Source: Aureococcus anophagefferens (taxonomy: Eukaryota; Sar; Pelagophyceae; Pelagomonadales; Pelagomonadaceae). From it: a DNA stretch of 64,000 nucleotides. A program made the translations under genes and the position numbers. Within the stretch, counting starts at the first letter, position 1. The number at the start of each line of letters is the position of its first letter. This document shows, piece by piece, positions 19,501 to 29,416 of this stretch. Under the pieces are notes generated by a model. That model was not told the DNA's origin. It ran no database searches and saw nothing but the letters and a program-made list of their open reading frames with translations. The stretch covers positions 1,925,056-1,989,055 of the forward strand of contig NW_008705562.1 of the NCBI RefSeq assembly GCF_000186865.1, read 5' to 3'.

Positions 19501-22500
19501 CGGCTGGCACCACTACTGCCTGAGCTACGAAGGGACGAGCCAGGTCTGGTCCCTCTCCTACGACGGGGCCCTCGCCGCGGAGGGCGCGGCCGCGCTGGAC
19601 ACGGCGTCGTCGACGCTCGCCGTCGGGCGGTGGGGGTCCCTCTACTTCGACGGGTCCATCGACGAGGTCTACGTCTACGCGAGCGCGCTGACCTCCGTGG
19701 CCGTCGCGACGCTCTACGCCGCGGTGACCGCGCCGCCGTCGCCGGAGCCCACGGCCGCGCCGACGCTCACGCTCCGGCCCACGCACCCGTTCGCCGGCGC
19801 TGGGAAACTCATCGCGCACTACGCCTTCGACGACGGGCTGGCGGCCGACGACGTCGCGGGCCTCGACGGGGTCGTGAGCGGCGGGGCGTCGACGCACGGC
19901 CGCGACGGCGCGCCCGACGGCGCGCGCCTCTTCGACGGCGTCGACGACTACGTCGAGCTCCCGGCCGCGGCGACCGCGGACGTCCTCGGGGCCGCGCCGC
20001 GGACCCTGTGCCTCTGGGCCCGCACGGACACCTTCGTCGAGAAGGCCGGGCTCTTCAACTACGGCGCGAATGCGGACCGCAACGAGTTCGGCCTCCGCGC
20101 GCGGACGGAGGAAGGGGTGATCCGCGTCCAGTTCTTCGGGGGCGACTACGACTACGACGAGACCCTCGGCGCCGACTTTTCCCTCGGCGCCTGGCACCAC
20201 TACTGCCTCACCTACGACGGCACCTCCTGGGTCTTCTACTTCGACGGCGCGGGGCGCCACTCGGAGAGCGTCGCCGCGGACACGACGGACGATCCGCTCT
20301 GGGTCGGGCGCCAGGGGAACAAGTACTTTTCCGGCGCCATCGACGAGTTCTACATCTACGGGACCGCGCTCGACGCCGACGAGGTCGCCGTGCTCTTTCT
20401 GGACGGCATGCCGTCGCCCGCGCCGTCCACGGGCGCGCCGTCCTCCGCGCCGTCGCTCCGGCCGACGCTCGCGCCCTGCGACGACAACGATGCCTGCCAG
20501 GACCTCCAATTCTGCAACAGCGACGCCAGCGCGAGCCACGCGGGCTGGTGCGAGGACTGCTACTACCCCGGGGACTTTTTTGCGGGCACGGACGTCTGCG
20601 GCCGCTTCATGGCCGCGTGCTGCGCCGGCGACGCCTCTTCCTCCCCCTGCGACTTCTGCAACGACGAGGGCACGCCGGCGCCCACGCCTCTGCCGTCTTC
20701 GAGTCCGAGCGCGAGGCCGTCGGGGCTGCCCTCCGCGTCGCCAAGCTCAAGGCCGAGCTCCAGGCCGTCGTCTTTGCCAAGCGCGAGTCCTACGCTGCTT
20801 CCGATCCCGGAACCGTCCCAGGCGCCTACGGCGTCGCCCACATTGCCTCCGCTTCCGTCGCCGACCAATACTCCGATTCCGGCACCGACCACCGCGCGAC
20901 CCACGTACGCTCCGAGCGACGCGCCGAGCTCGGAACCGAGCAGCGCTCCTAGCTCGGAGCCATCGCCGTTGCCCTCAAATACACCCTCCTCGCGTCCCAC
21001 GCCGGCGCCGACGCCGTCGCCGACGCCGGAACCCACTCCTGCGCCGACCGTGCATCCCCTCCCGGCTCCCACTCCGAATCCGTCCGACAGACCGACGCCG
21101 AAACCGTCGGGTAGACCCTCGCCTTCACCCTCGACATCGCTGCCATCGCCCAATCCGTCTGATAGACCAACGACGGCCGCTCCGAGCGCGACTCCGAGTG
21201 GTACGCCCACCGCGGCTCCGACTGCTGCGCCCACGACCCGTCCGTCCGCCGCGCCGTCGTCCAACCCATCGGCCGCGCCCTCCGCGACGCCCAGCGCGAC
21301 CCCCAGCACCGCGCCGACGTCCATCCCATCGTTCGCGCCCACGCCTACTCCGTCTCTCTCCTGCCCCGACGGCAGCTTCCTCTTCAAGCTGATCTTCGAG
21401 TCGTCGGACCTCTTCACGGCGTACGTGACCTGGGCGTTCTACAGCCAGGACGACGACGTCGAGAACGCGCGCCTCTTCGCCCAGTGCGACGGCGACGGGG
21501 ACGGCCGCTGCGACGAAACCTACCCGGACGTGTTCTACACGTGCATGCTGCCGCGGTGCTTCACGTACGCCCTCGAGAGCTCGAACGCGAACGCGACGAC
21601 CGGCCTCTCGCAGCGCCTCGTCCACGCCGCGGGCGAGCAAAAGGTCGTCCTGGGAAAGAGCGGGAAGAAGTACTACGACTTTTGCATCAGCCAGGACGGC
21701 GCCGTGTACCAGGCGCCGTCCAGCGTCCTGTGGCCGTGACGATTTTCGAGAGATTTTGGGTGGGAAAGCAATGAGAAATCGTCACCGTCATGCTTGGTAG
21801 GCGCCGTCGCCCGCGCCGACCGGGTCGCTTTCGCCCACGTCGGCGCCGTCGCTCGAGCCGTCGACCTCGCTGCCTTCGTTGGAACCGACGCGGGCGCCGA
21901 CGCCCGCTCCGACGACGCCACCGCAGAGCGCCCCGTCAAGCCAACCCACGTCGCTGCCCTCCCTCTCTATCGCCCTCGACAGCTGCCCCGTCGACCTTTC
22001 AGCCGTCCCGCGCGCCGACCGTCTCCCCGACGTCCGCGCCGACGACGCCGCATCCGACGGCGGAGCGCGGCGCGCCGACGCGCGCGCCGTCCACGGCGGC
22101 GCCGTCGACGGCGGCGCCCTCAAAAAAGCCGTCCGCGTCGCCCACGACCCGCTCGCCGACGACGCGATCGCCGACGACCGCCGCGCCGACGACCGTCGCG
22201 CCGTCGACGGCGATGCCCTCGTCGAAGCCGACCGTCGCGCCGTCCACGGCCGCGCCCTCGACGGCGGCGCCCTCAAAGAAGCCGTCCGCGTCGCCCACGA
22301 CCCGATCGCCGACGACCCGATCGCCGACGACCGACGCGCCGACGACCTTTTCCCCGACGACCTTTTCCCCGACGACCTTTTCCCCGTCGACCCTCGCGCC
22401 GTCGACGTCGTCGCCGTCGCCGGCGCCGTCCGCGGCGAGCTACAGCGTGTCCGGCCGCCTGACCTTCGGCGGCATGACCGTGGACGAGGCCGAGGCGCAC

Positions 22501-25500
22501 GACTTCGTCTTCGTCGCCGCCGTCGCGGACGTCGCGGGCGTCGACGGCGGCGCCGTGTCCGTCGCCTTCTCCGGCGCGCGGCGGCGCCTCGACGAAGGCG
22601 GCGGCGTCGCCGTGACCTACGGCATCGCCGCGGCGTCGAGCGCCGAGGCGTCGGCCCTGGGGTCGGACCTCGCCGACGTCGACGCCGGGGCCGTCGACGC
22701 GGCCGTCGCCAAGGCCGCGGAGGACGCCGGCGTCGCGGACGCGTTCGCGGACGTCGAGACCGTCGACGTCGCCGCGCCCGTCGTCGAGGTCCTCGCGCCG
22801 CCGACGCCGCGGCCGACGCGGCCGCCGACGCCGGCGCCGAACCCGGCGCCGACGACGGCGCGCCCGAGCCGCGCGCCCAGCGACGCGCCGACGACCGCGG
22901 CGCCGTCCGCGGCGCCGACGGCGGCGGCCTGCGCGGACCTCGCGGCCGCGGGCGCCGTCGCGGCGCCGCCGCGGCTCGCGTCGGCGGCGTTCTCGGACAC
23001 GGGCGCGGAGCTCCTGGCGACCTTCGACGTGGCGACGGACCGGGCGGGGTTCGCGGCGGGGGTGCCCTTTGGCTGCGGCGCCGTGCTCGCGTTCGCCGGC
23101 GCGGACGCGGCGAGTTGCTACTGGGTCGACGCGAGCCGCGTCTCCGCGGACGTCGGCCCCGCGACGGCCTTCTCGCCCGGGGATAACGCGACGCTCGTCG
23201 CCGGCGTCCTCCGCGTGCGCTGCGCCGGGCGCTGCGACTGCGACGCGCCCGCGAACGCGTCGTCCGTCGTCGCGGCGCCGCCCGCGGCGCCCGTCGCGCC
23301 CGTCGCGGTCCTCGAGGGGCCGACGACCGTCGGCGCGTGCGACGGCCTCGCCGTCGACGCCTACCTGTCGACGGGCGGCGGCGGCCGCGACCTGACCTAC
23401 GCCTGGAGCGCGGCGCCGGGCGACGCGAGCGCCGTCGCGGGCCTCGTCGCCGCGGCGAACCTCGACGGCGGCCGGCCCGAGTTTCTGGCGGCGCCCGCGG
23501 ACCTCGAGGCGCTCCACGCGGCGGGCGTCGACGCCCTCGAGGTCACGGTCGTCGTGGCCAATTTCCTCGGCGGCGTGAGCGCGCCGGCGGCGCCCCTCGT
23601 CGTCGAAATCCGCCGCGACGCGCCGCCCGTGCTCGAGGTCGTCGGCGGCGTCGCGCTCGCCGCGTACCGGCCCGACGCGCTCAGCGTCCGGGCCGAGGCC
23701 ATCGCGACGTCCTGCGACGGCCGCGAGGCCGCGGACCGCGCCGTCGCCATCACCTGGCGCCTCTTCGACGACGCTGGTGGCCTCGTGGACCTCGCGTCGA
23801 CGTCCAACGACCAGCGCTACTTCAAGCTCCCCGCGTACAGCCTCGAGGCGGCGAAAACCTACGCCCTCGAGGCCACGGCCGTCGACGTGGTCGGCGGCGC
23901 CAACGCGACGCAGACCGTGGCGCTGTCCGTGGGCACGTCGCCCGTCGTCGCGGTGCTCGCGGGCGGCGACCGCGTCGTCCCGGCGGCGGCGGCGCTCGAC
24001 GTCGACGCGTCCGGCTCCTACGACGGCGACGTCGAGGCGACGGCGCCGTCGAAATTGACCTTCGCCTGGGCCTGCGACGACGCGGCCTGCGACGCGGCCC
24101 TGGGCGACTCCCAAGCGCCGAAGCGAACCGTCGACCTCGCCCCGGGAACGTACGCGATCGCGGTGACCGCGACGGCCCCCGACGGCCGCGCGGGCGCCGC
24201 GGCCGCGACCTACGTCGTCGCGGCCGAGCCGGCGCCGGTCGTCGCCGTCGACGGGCCCGCCGGGCGCGTCGCGGCGACGAGCCGCGTCGTCCTGTACGGC
24301 TCGGCGTCGCACGACGGCGGCGGCAACGTGACGACGGCGTGGCGCCTCGCGGCCGGCAACCTCGCCGGCGACGCGCCCCTCGGCGCCTGGGCGCGCACGG
24401 CCCTCCGCGATGCGGGCCCCCTCGACGGGCTCCGGCGCCACGACCTCGCGCTCGAGCCGCGCGCGCTCGTCGCCGGGGCCGCGTACTCGTTCGCGCTCGA
24501 CGCGGCCACGGGCGGCGCCGTCGGCGGCGCGTCCGTGACGATCTACGCGTCGCGGCCGCCGTCGAGCGGCGTCGTCGCCGCGGCGCCGCCGCGCGGCGTC
24601 GCGCTCGAGACGCGCTTCGAGCTGCGGACGTCCTCGTGGGCGTCCGAGGACCCGCCGCTGACCTACGCGTTCCGCGCGCGGTCCGGCGCGTCCTCCTCGA
24701 CGCTCCACGCGTCGAGCCTCGCGACGTCCCTCGGCGACGTCGTGCTGCCCGAGGGGAACAACACGATCGTCGCCGTCGCGACGGACGCGCTCGGCGCCGC
24801 GGCCGAGGCCGCGGCGACCGTCGCGGCGTCCGCGGCGCCCGCGGGCGACGCGCTCGCGGCCCTGGCGGCGGAGCGCCTCGACGAGGCGCGGGCCCTCGGC
24901 GACAGCGAGGGCGTCTGCATGACCGTCGTCGCCGCCGCGCCGGGCGCCGACGCGGGCCTCGTCGCGTCGCTCGTCGACGCCGTCGCGGGCGTCGCCGCGG
25001 CCGTCGACGCGGACGGCGAGCTCGTCGAGCAGACCGCGGCGGCGCTCGTCGCCGTCGCCGCCAACGGCAGCGCGCTCGGCGCCGCGTCGGCGTCGGCGGC
25101 GCTCGGCGCGGCCGCGGACCTCGCGGGCGCGTCGCGCGGTTTGGGCGTCACGTCCGCGGCCGCGGCGAGCCTCGGCGCGTCGCTCGGCGGCGTNNNNNNN
25201 NNNNNNNNNNNNNNNNNNNNNNNNNNNNNNNNNNNNNNNNNNNGGCGGCGCGCCGGCGCTGACCGTCGCCGGCGCGTCGACGGCCGCGGGGCTCGGCGGC
25301 CTCGCGGGCGACGCGACGCTCGCGGAGTACGACGCGCCGCCCTACGCGGGCGCGCTCGCGTCCAAGGTCGCGCGGTTCGGCCTCGCGAAACCGTCGCGGG
25401 CGCGGCGCCTCGCGGCGGCGGGCCGCTTCTCCCTGACCTTTTACGGCGCCGCGCCCGCGAACGCGACGGGCGGCAACGCGACGTGCGCGCCGGGCGCGGA

Positions 25501-28500
25501 CGACGTCTCGTGGGCCTGCGGGGGCAACCTGACGTTGACGGCGCCGTGCCTTCCGGGCGCCGTCGTCGCCTTTTTCTGCCCCTTCGACGAGGCCGCGTGC
25601 GTCGCGTGGAACGGCACGGCCTGGGACGCCGCGTGCGACGCGGCCGTCGACGGCGCCGCGGTGACGTGCGACTGCCCGGCGGCGCCGGCGCCGGCGGACT
25701 ACGCGGTCACCGCGCGGTCCGTGCTCGGCACCTACGCCTACGCCTTCGCCGCGGCGCCCGGCGCCGCCATCGCGGCGACGCCCCTCCTCTACTGGACGCT
25801 CGCGGCGCTCGTGGGCGCGTGCGCGGCCGTCGCGGCCGTCGGCGTCGTCCTCGACGCGCGCGACGAGGCGCGGCTCGACGACGACGCCTGGCGCCGCGCC
25901 TACGAGCGGTCCCGCGAGCGGGGCGCGACGCTCGGTGAGATCGTCGAGGCGAGCATGCCGTCCTTCGTCGGGCGCCTCCGCGGCGGCGCGCTCCGCTGGG
26001 CGCTCGAGCTCGTGCGGTCGCACCACTCCTGGTGCCGCATCCTGACGCACTTCGCGCGCGACGCGCCGCGGCACCGAAGGTGCGTCACGTTGCTCTTCAC
26101 GGTGCTCATGATCATGTTCGGCCAGGCCGTCGCGTACTGGTTCGCGTACCCCGTGGGCTTCTGCGAGCGGGCCGAGCACCGCGACGACTGCCTCGCGAAG
26201 CGCACGTTCTTCGCGGAGATGGTCGGCGCCCTCGCGGGCGACGGCGACCCGGACCGCGACGCGTGCGTCTGGAGCGACGCGCCGCGCCGCGGCGAGGACC
26301 GGTGCGCGCTGCGCGCGCCGGAGCCCCACGACGTCGGCTTCAAGCGCCTCTTCCTCATCTTCCTCGGCGTCGTGCTGGCGATCCCCTTCACGGAGCTCTT
26401 CGACTCGACCTTCGTGCGCTACGTCTGCGCGCCCGTGGCCTGGACGCGCGCGGCCCGCGAGGCCCCGGAGAAGCGGCGCGCGAGCCGGACCGCGAGCGTC
26501 CACGGCGGCGAGCTCAAGGGGAACCTCGTCGTCACGCCGGGCAAGACGGCGGCGAAGCACCACCACGCGGTCTTCGGCGAGTTCGAGACGTCGGGCCACG
26601 ACGAGGACGCGCGGCGGCCCGCGCACCGGCGGCGGCGCGCGCGCGACCGCCACGGCCGCGCGGACGCGAGCCTCGTCGCGCACGACGTCGGCCGGCGGCT
26701 CTGGCGCAACCTGCACATCGACGGCCCGTCGCTCGCCGTCGCCGAGGTGCCGCCGGCGACCTACTACGCGCTCCGCGCCGTCGTGCCCGTCATGGCGGCC
26801 GTGCGGTTCCAGCACCGCGAGCTCCTCGACGCGCTGGGCGACGGCGGCGCGGCCGCGGGCGCCGTAGCGCGGCTGCTCGACGACCTCGAGCGGCGCTGGG
26901 CCGCGGCGCCGCTGCGGAAACCGCGCGCCGAGCGGCCCCGGGGCTGGGAGCGGGCCTTCGCGGAGCGGACGCTCCGGCGCCTCGTCCACGGGCAAAGGGT
27001 CGCGGCGCACTACGCGGAGATCGCGCGGCGCGTCGACGACCGCCGCAAGGCCGCGGCGCTCGTCGTGAATCTGATGCGCCTCGCGCGGCTGAGCGACACG
27101 GAGGCGAAGATTCTGGAGCAGCAGCTCGCGGCGGACGGCGCCTTCGACGCGCCGGGGCCCGCGCCGGCGCGCCTGCCCGCGGTGTCGCCGCGCGCGAAGG
27201 TGGCGGCGTCGGTTGCGTGCCTCGCGGCCTTCGCGGGGCCCGTCTACTTCCTGCTCGTCTTCGCCGCGGCCGAGGGCCGCAAGATGACGCGCGCGTGGTA
27301 CTTCTCCACGCTCTTCTTCATCTTCATCGCCGTCGGCATCGTCGAGCCCTTCACGGTCTTCATCCTCAAGTTCTGCCTGCCGGCGTCGGCCTACGCGAAG
27401 CTGCGGTGGATGCGCGACCCGACGCTCCTCGACGACCCGGCGCGCGTGCGCCTCTTCGTCGAGCCCGCGGCGCTGCTGCCCGACGACGTGGCGTCGTGCT
27501 TCGGCGCGCTCGGCGCGGACGCGCCCGCGCGGCTGGCCGCGCGCGACGCGCTCGCGCCGCGGGCCGAGAGCCTGGCGGAGGAGCCGGCGAAGAAGTCCCT
27601 CGCGGCGGCGGTCGGCGCGCCCGTGGCCCGCGGCGCCGTCGAGCGCGCGCTGCTCGACGAGGCCGCGGCGGGCTTCGCGCGCGTCGACGCGGCCGCGGAC
27701 GCGGACCGCGACGGCGAGCGGCGGGCCCACGAGGCCTTCGCGGCGCTCGGCGGCGCCTGGGAGGTCGCGGCCCTCGAGCGGCAGGCGAAGCGCGCGAAGT
27801 TCGCCGCGCCGTTGTACCACGGCGCGGCCATGGCGGCCGCCGCGGCCGTGCTCGCGGTGCACCCGGCGCTCCGGAGCTGCGTCATCAAGCAGGGCATGAT
27901 CCTCGTGAGCCTGGGCATCTGCGGGTCGCGCGTCGCGTTCCTGCGCGCGTTCCTCGACCGCGCGGACCGCGCGGCGCCGGGCCTCGGGCCCGTCGCGCTG
28001 GCCTGGGCCGCGATGGTCGCCGCGTGCCTCGCGGCCGTCGCGGTCTTCAAGGTGCGGTGGTGGCTCACGTCCCTGCGGCGCTCCGCCGTCGCGGCGGAGA
28101 GAGCGCTCGAGCACGCGGCGTCGGAGGTCGCCGAGGTCGCGACGTCCGCGACGCGGCGCGCGTCGCAGCTCCTGCGGCGGAGGACGGACGACGACGGCGG
28201 CGACGCGGCGGACGTGCCCGCGCTCTCCATCGACTTCGGCGACGACGTCGCCGAGAGCGACGGCCGCGACGCGCCGCCGCGCCAGCTGTCGCGCGCGCTC
28301 TCGCGCGACGTCGCCGCGCGGGCCGCGCGCCTGGACCACTCCGCGGCGGCCGCGCGCCGCGTCGCCGCGCTCGTCGACGCGCACCACTTCGGCTGGGCGG
28401 GCGTCGCGGGCACGGCGCTCTCGTCCGCGCTCCTCTACGCGGACGTCGCCGACGGCGGGCCCGACGTCGAGGTCGCCGCGGGCGCCGCGAGGCGCGGCTC

Positions 28501-28585
28501 GAAGGCGTACGCGACGCTCCTCACGAGCGCCAAGGGCCAGGCCGCCAAGGCCGTCAACGAGCTCCGCGGGTCCGTCTTCTCCTAA
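16553..28585 (+). CDS. giant FG-GAP / LamG / REJ-GPS membrane protein, polycystin-1-like
   Basis: Exon 1 (16553-21712, 1720 codons): signal peptide; about seven FG-GAP/VCBS repeats with the motif DVDGDGDVDVL (about residues 20-360); a Ser/Pro linker; four LamG-like domains (about 412-619, 630-828, 856-1065, 1084-1285), each with a GGWHHYCL-type or AWHHYCL core and a DEVY(V/I)YA-type end; a Cys-rich patch; a long Pro/Ser/Thr linker; and a Cys domain. Exon 2 starts at 21801: more Pro/Thr linker, a GGMT domain shared with the protease gene, PKD/REJ-like beta regions, then after the gap a GPS-like site (CVAWNGTAWDAAC...VTCDCP) and about seven membrane helices, including LLFTVLMIMFGQAVAYWF. The order REJ-GPS-membrane is that of polycystin-1/PKDREJ receptors. 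A frame change near 21.95-22.0 kb (short intron or indel) and the gap leave the model incomplete. Total is about 3,960 codons. A LamG-only gene plus a separate receptor is the less likely reading. Confidence 0.7.
21713..21800 (+). mobile_element. introner element (family A) inside the giant gene, 88 nt, GC-AG
   Basis: A perfect 8-base duplication GCGCCGTC lies at 21713-21720 and again right after the acceptor at 21801. The element starts CAGCGTCCTGTGGCC and ends CATGCTTGGTAG, with GTGACGATTT and AAATCGTCAC as inner inverted repeats. Removing it joins ...VYQ to APSPAPTGS in frame and deletes the stop codon at 21737. The core TTTTCGAGAGATTTTGGG links it to the OvoA intron and to the intron at 39075-39162. 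Confidence 0.85.
25194..25243. other. assembly gap, 50 N
   Basis: Exactly 50 N, a placeholder length. It falls within the REJ/PKD-like part of the giant gene. The coding frame differs before and after the run, which carries no information because the true gap size is unknown. Confidence 0.98.
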
Positions 28586-28617
28586 CGCGAGCTCCACGGG
28601 TCCATCTTCTCCTGACG
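28558..28617 (+). repeat. 30-base in-frame tandem duplication across the stop codon of the giant gene
   Basis: Two 30-base units (28558-28587 and 28588-28617) differ at three positions. The first ends ...GSVFS then TAA at 28583; the second, in the same frame, ends ...GSIFS then TGA at 28613. The real C-terminus was therefore duplicated together with its stop. Confidence 0.85.
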
Positions 28618-28761
28618 TCTGTTTTGTTTCCGTGGTGGTTTCCTGTCTATTTTCCGTGCCCGTCCGCGTTTTGGCGACGACGACATTTGGCGCCTAACTT
28701 GAACAAGATGTTGAAGCCACGGAGCCGTGGGATCTCGTAGATTGACTCTTGAAGCGGTGTC

Positions 28762-29322
28762 ATGCGCTCTGCTCTCGCACTCACGCTCATCTGCGCGGCC
28801 ACCGCGCTGCGCGCGCCGGTGGCGCACCGGCGGCTCTGCCTCAAAGCGCTGGCCGCGCCGTCGGAAGCTGAGCGGCGCGCGTTCCTCGCCGCGAGCGCCG
28901 CGACGCTCGCCGGCGCCGCGGCGCCGGCGACGGCGTCGACGGCGGAGCCCACGGCGTCGGGCGTGGGCAAGGCCGTGGACAAGGCCGTCGGGCGGAAGAT
29001 CCTCCAGATCGAGCGCCTCGACGTCGACTCCAACGGCCAGGGCCCGCGGAAGCTGCTCAAGCCGCGGCTCGAGTTCAGCGGGTCGACGGTGACGGTGAGC
29101 AACGACTTCGCGCCGGACCCGGAGCGGTCCGAGTCCTTCGTCCAGTACCTCTGGATCAAGAACGAGGACACGGACACCATCGTCGCCGCGAAGGAGTTCA
29201 CGAACAAGGAGAAGGGGCCGCCGTCGCTCAGCGCGAGCCCCGTCAAGCCCGGGAGCACCTACGCCCCCGCCGCGTACCACTCCCTCTACGGCCTCTGGCT
29301 CGGGCGGTCAGAGATCGCGTGA
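28762..29322 (+). CDS. superoxide-reductase-fold protein, thylakoid-lumen targeted, metal ligands apparently lost
   Basis: One exon of 186 codons. The first 24 residues form a signal peptide ending in ATALRAP, as in heterokont plastid presequences. A twin-arginine segment, RRAFLAASAATLAGAAAPA (about 36-54), would carry the protein into the thylakoid lumen. The rest follows the desulfoferrodoxin/neelaredoxin pattern: FVQYLWIKNEDTDTIVAAKEF stands where superoxide reductases have HYIEWI, and AYHSLYGLW where they have AYCNxHGLW. The iron ligands Cys and His are thus His and Tyr here, and the first His is missing. A degenerate, probably non-catalytic member is the best reading; the family assignment rests on two short motifs. 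Confidence 0.55.
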   Translation: MRSALALTLICAATALRAPVAHRRLCLKALAAPSEAERRAFLAASAATLAGAAAPATASTAEPTASGVGKAVDKAVGRKILQIERLDVDSNGQGPRKLLKPRLEFSGSTVTVSNDFAPDPERSESFVQYLWIKNEDTDTIVAAKEFTNKEKGPPSLSASPVKPGSTYAPAAYHSLYGLWLGRSEIA

Positions 29323-29416
29323 GGAGGAAGCTGGGTAAGCAAAAGATGCGCCTAGGCCGTCGCGCGCAGCGGCAGTGGCCGGAGTCGTCGTCGTGAGTCT
29401 GAACATCAACTGATCG

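Noticed and set aside
21737..21739. TGA as the true end of the FG-GAP/LamG protein
   Set aside because: It lies inside an 88-nt element with perfect 8-base target duplication. Removing the element gives an in-frame join of two Pro/Ser/Thr-rich stretches, and the same element type is an intron in OvoA.
23000..28585. Separate gene starting within the REJ region after the gap
   Set aside because: No signal peptide or good start is seen after 25243, and the GPS-like site and helices are expected directly after a REJ domain. The frame difference is explained by the unknown gap length.
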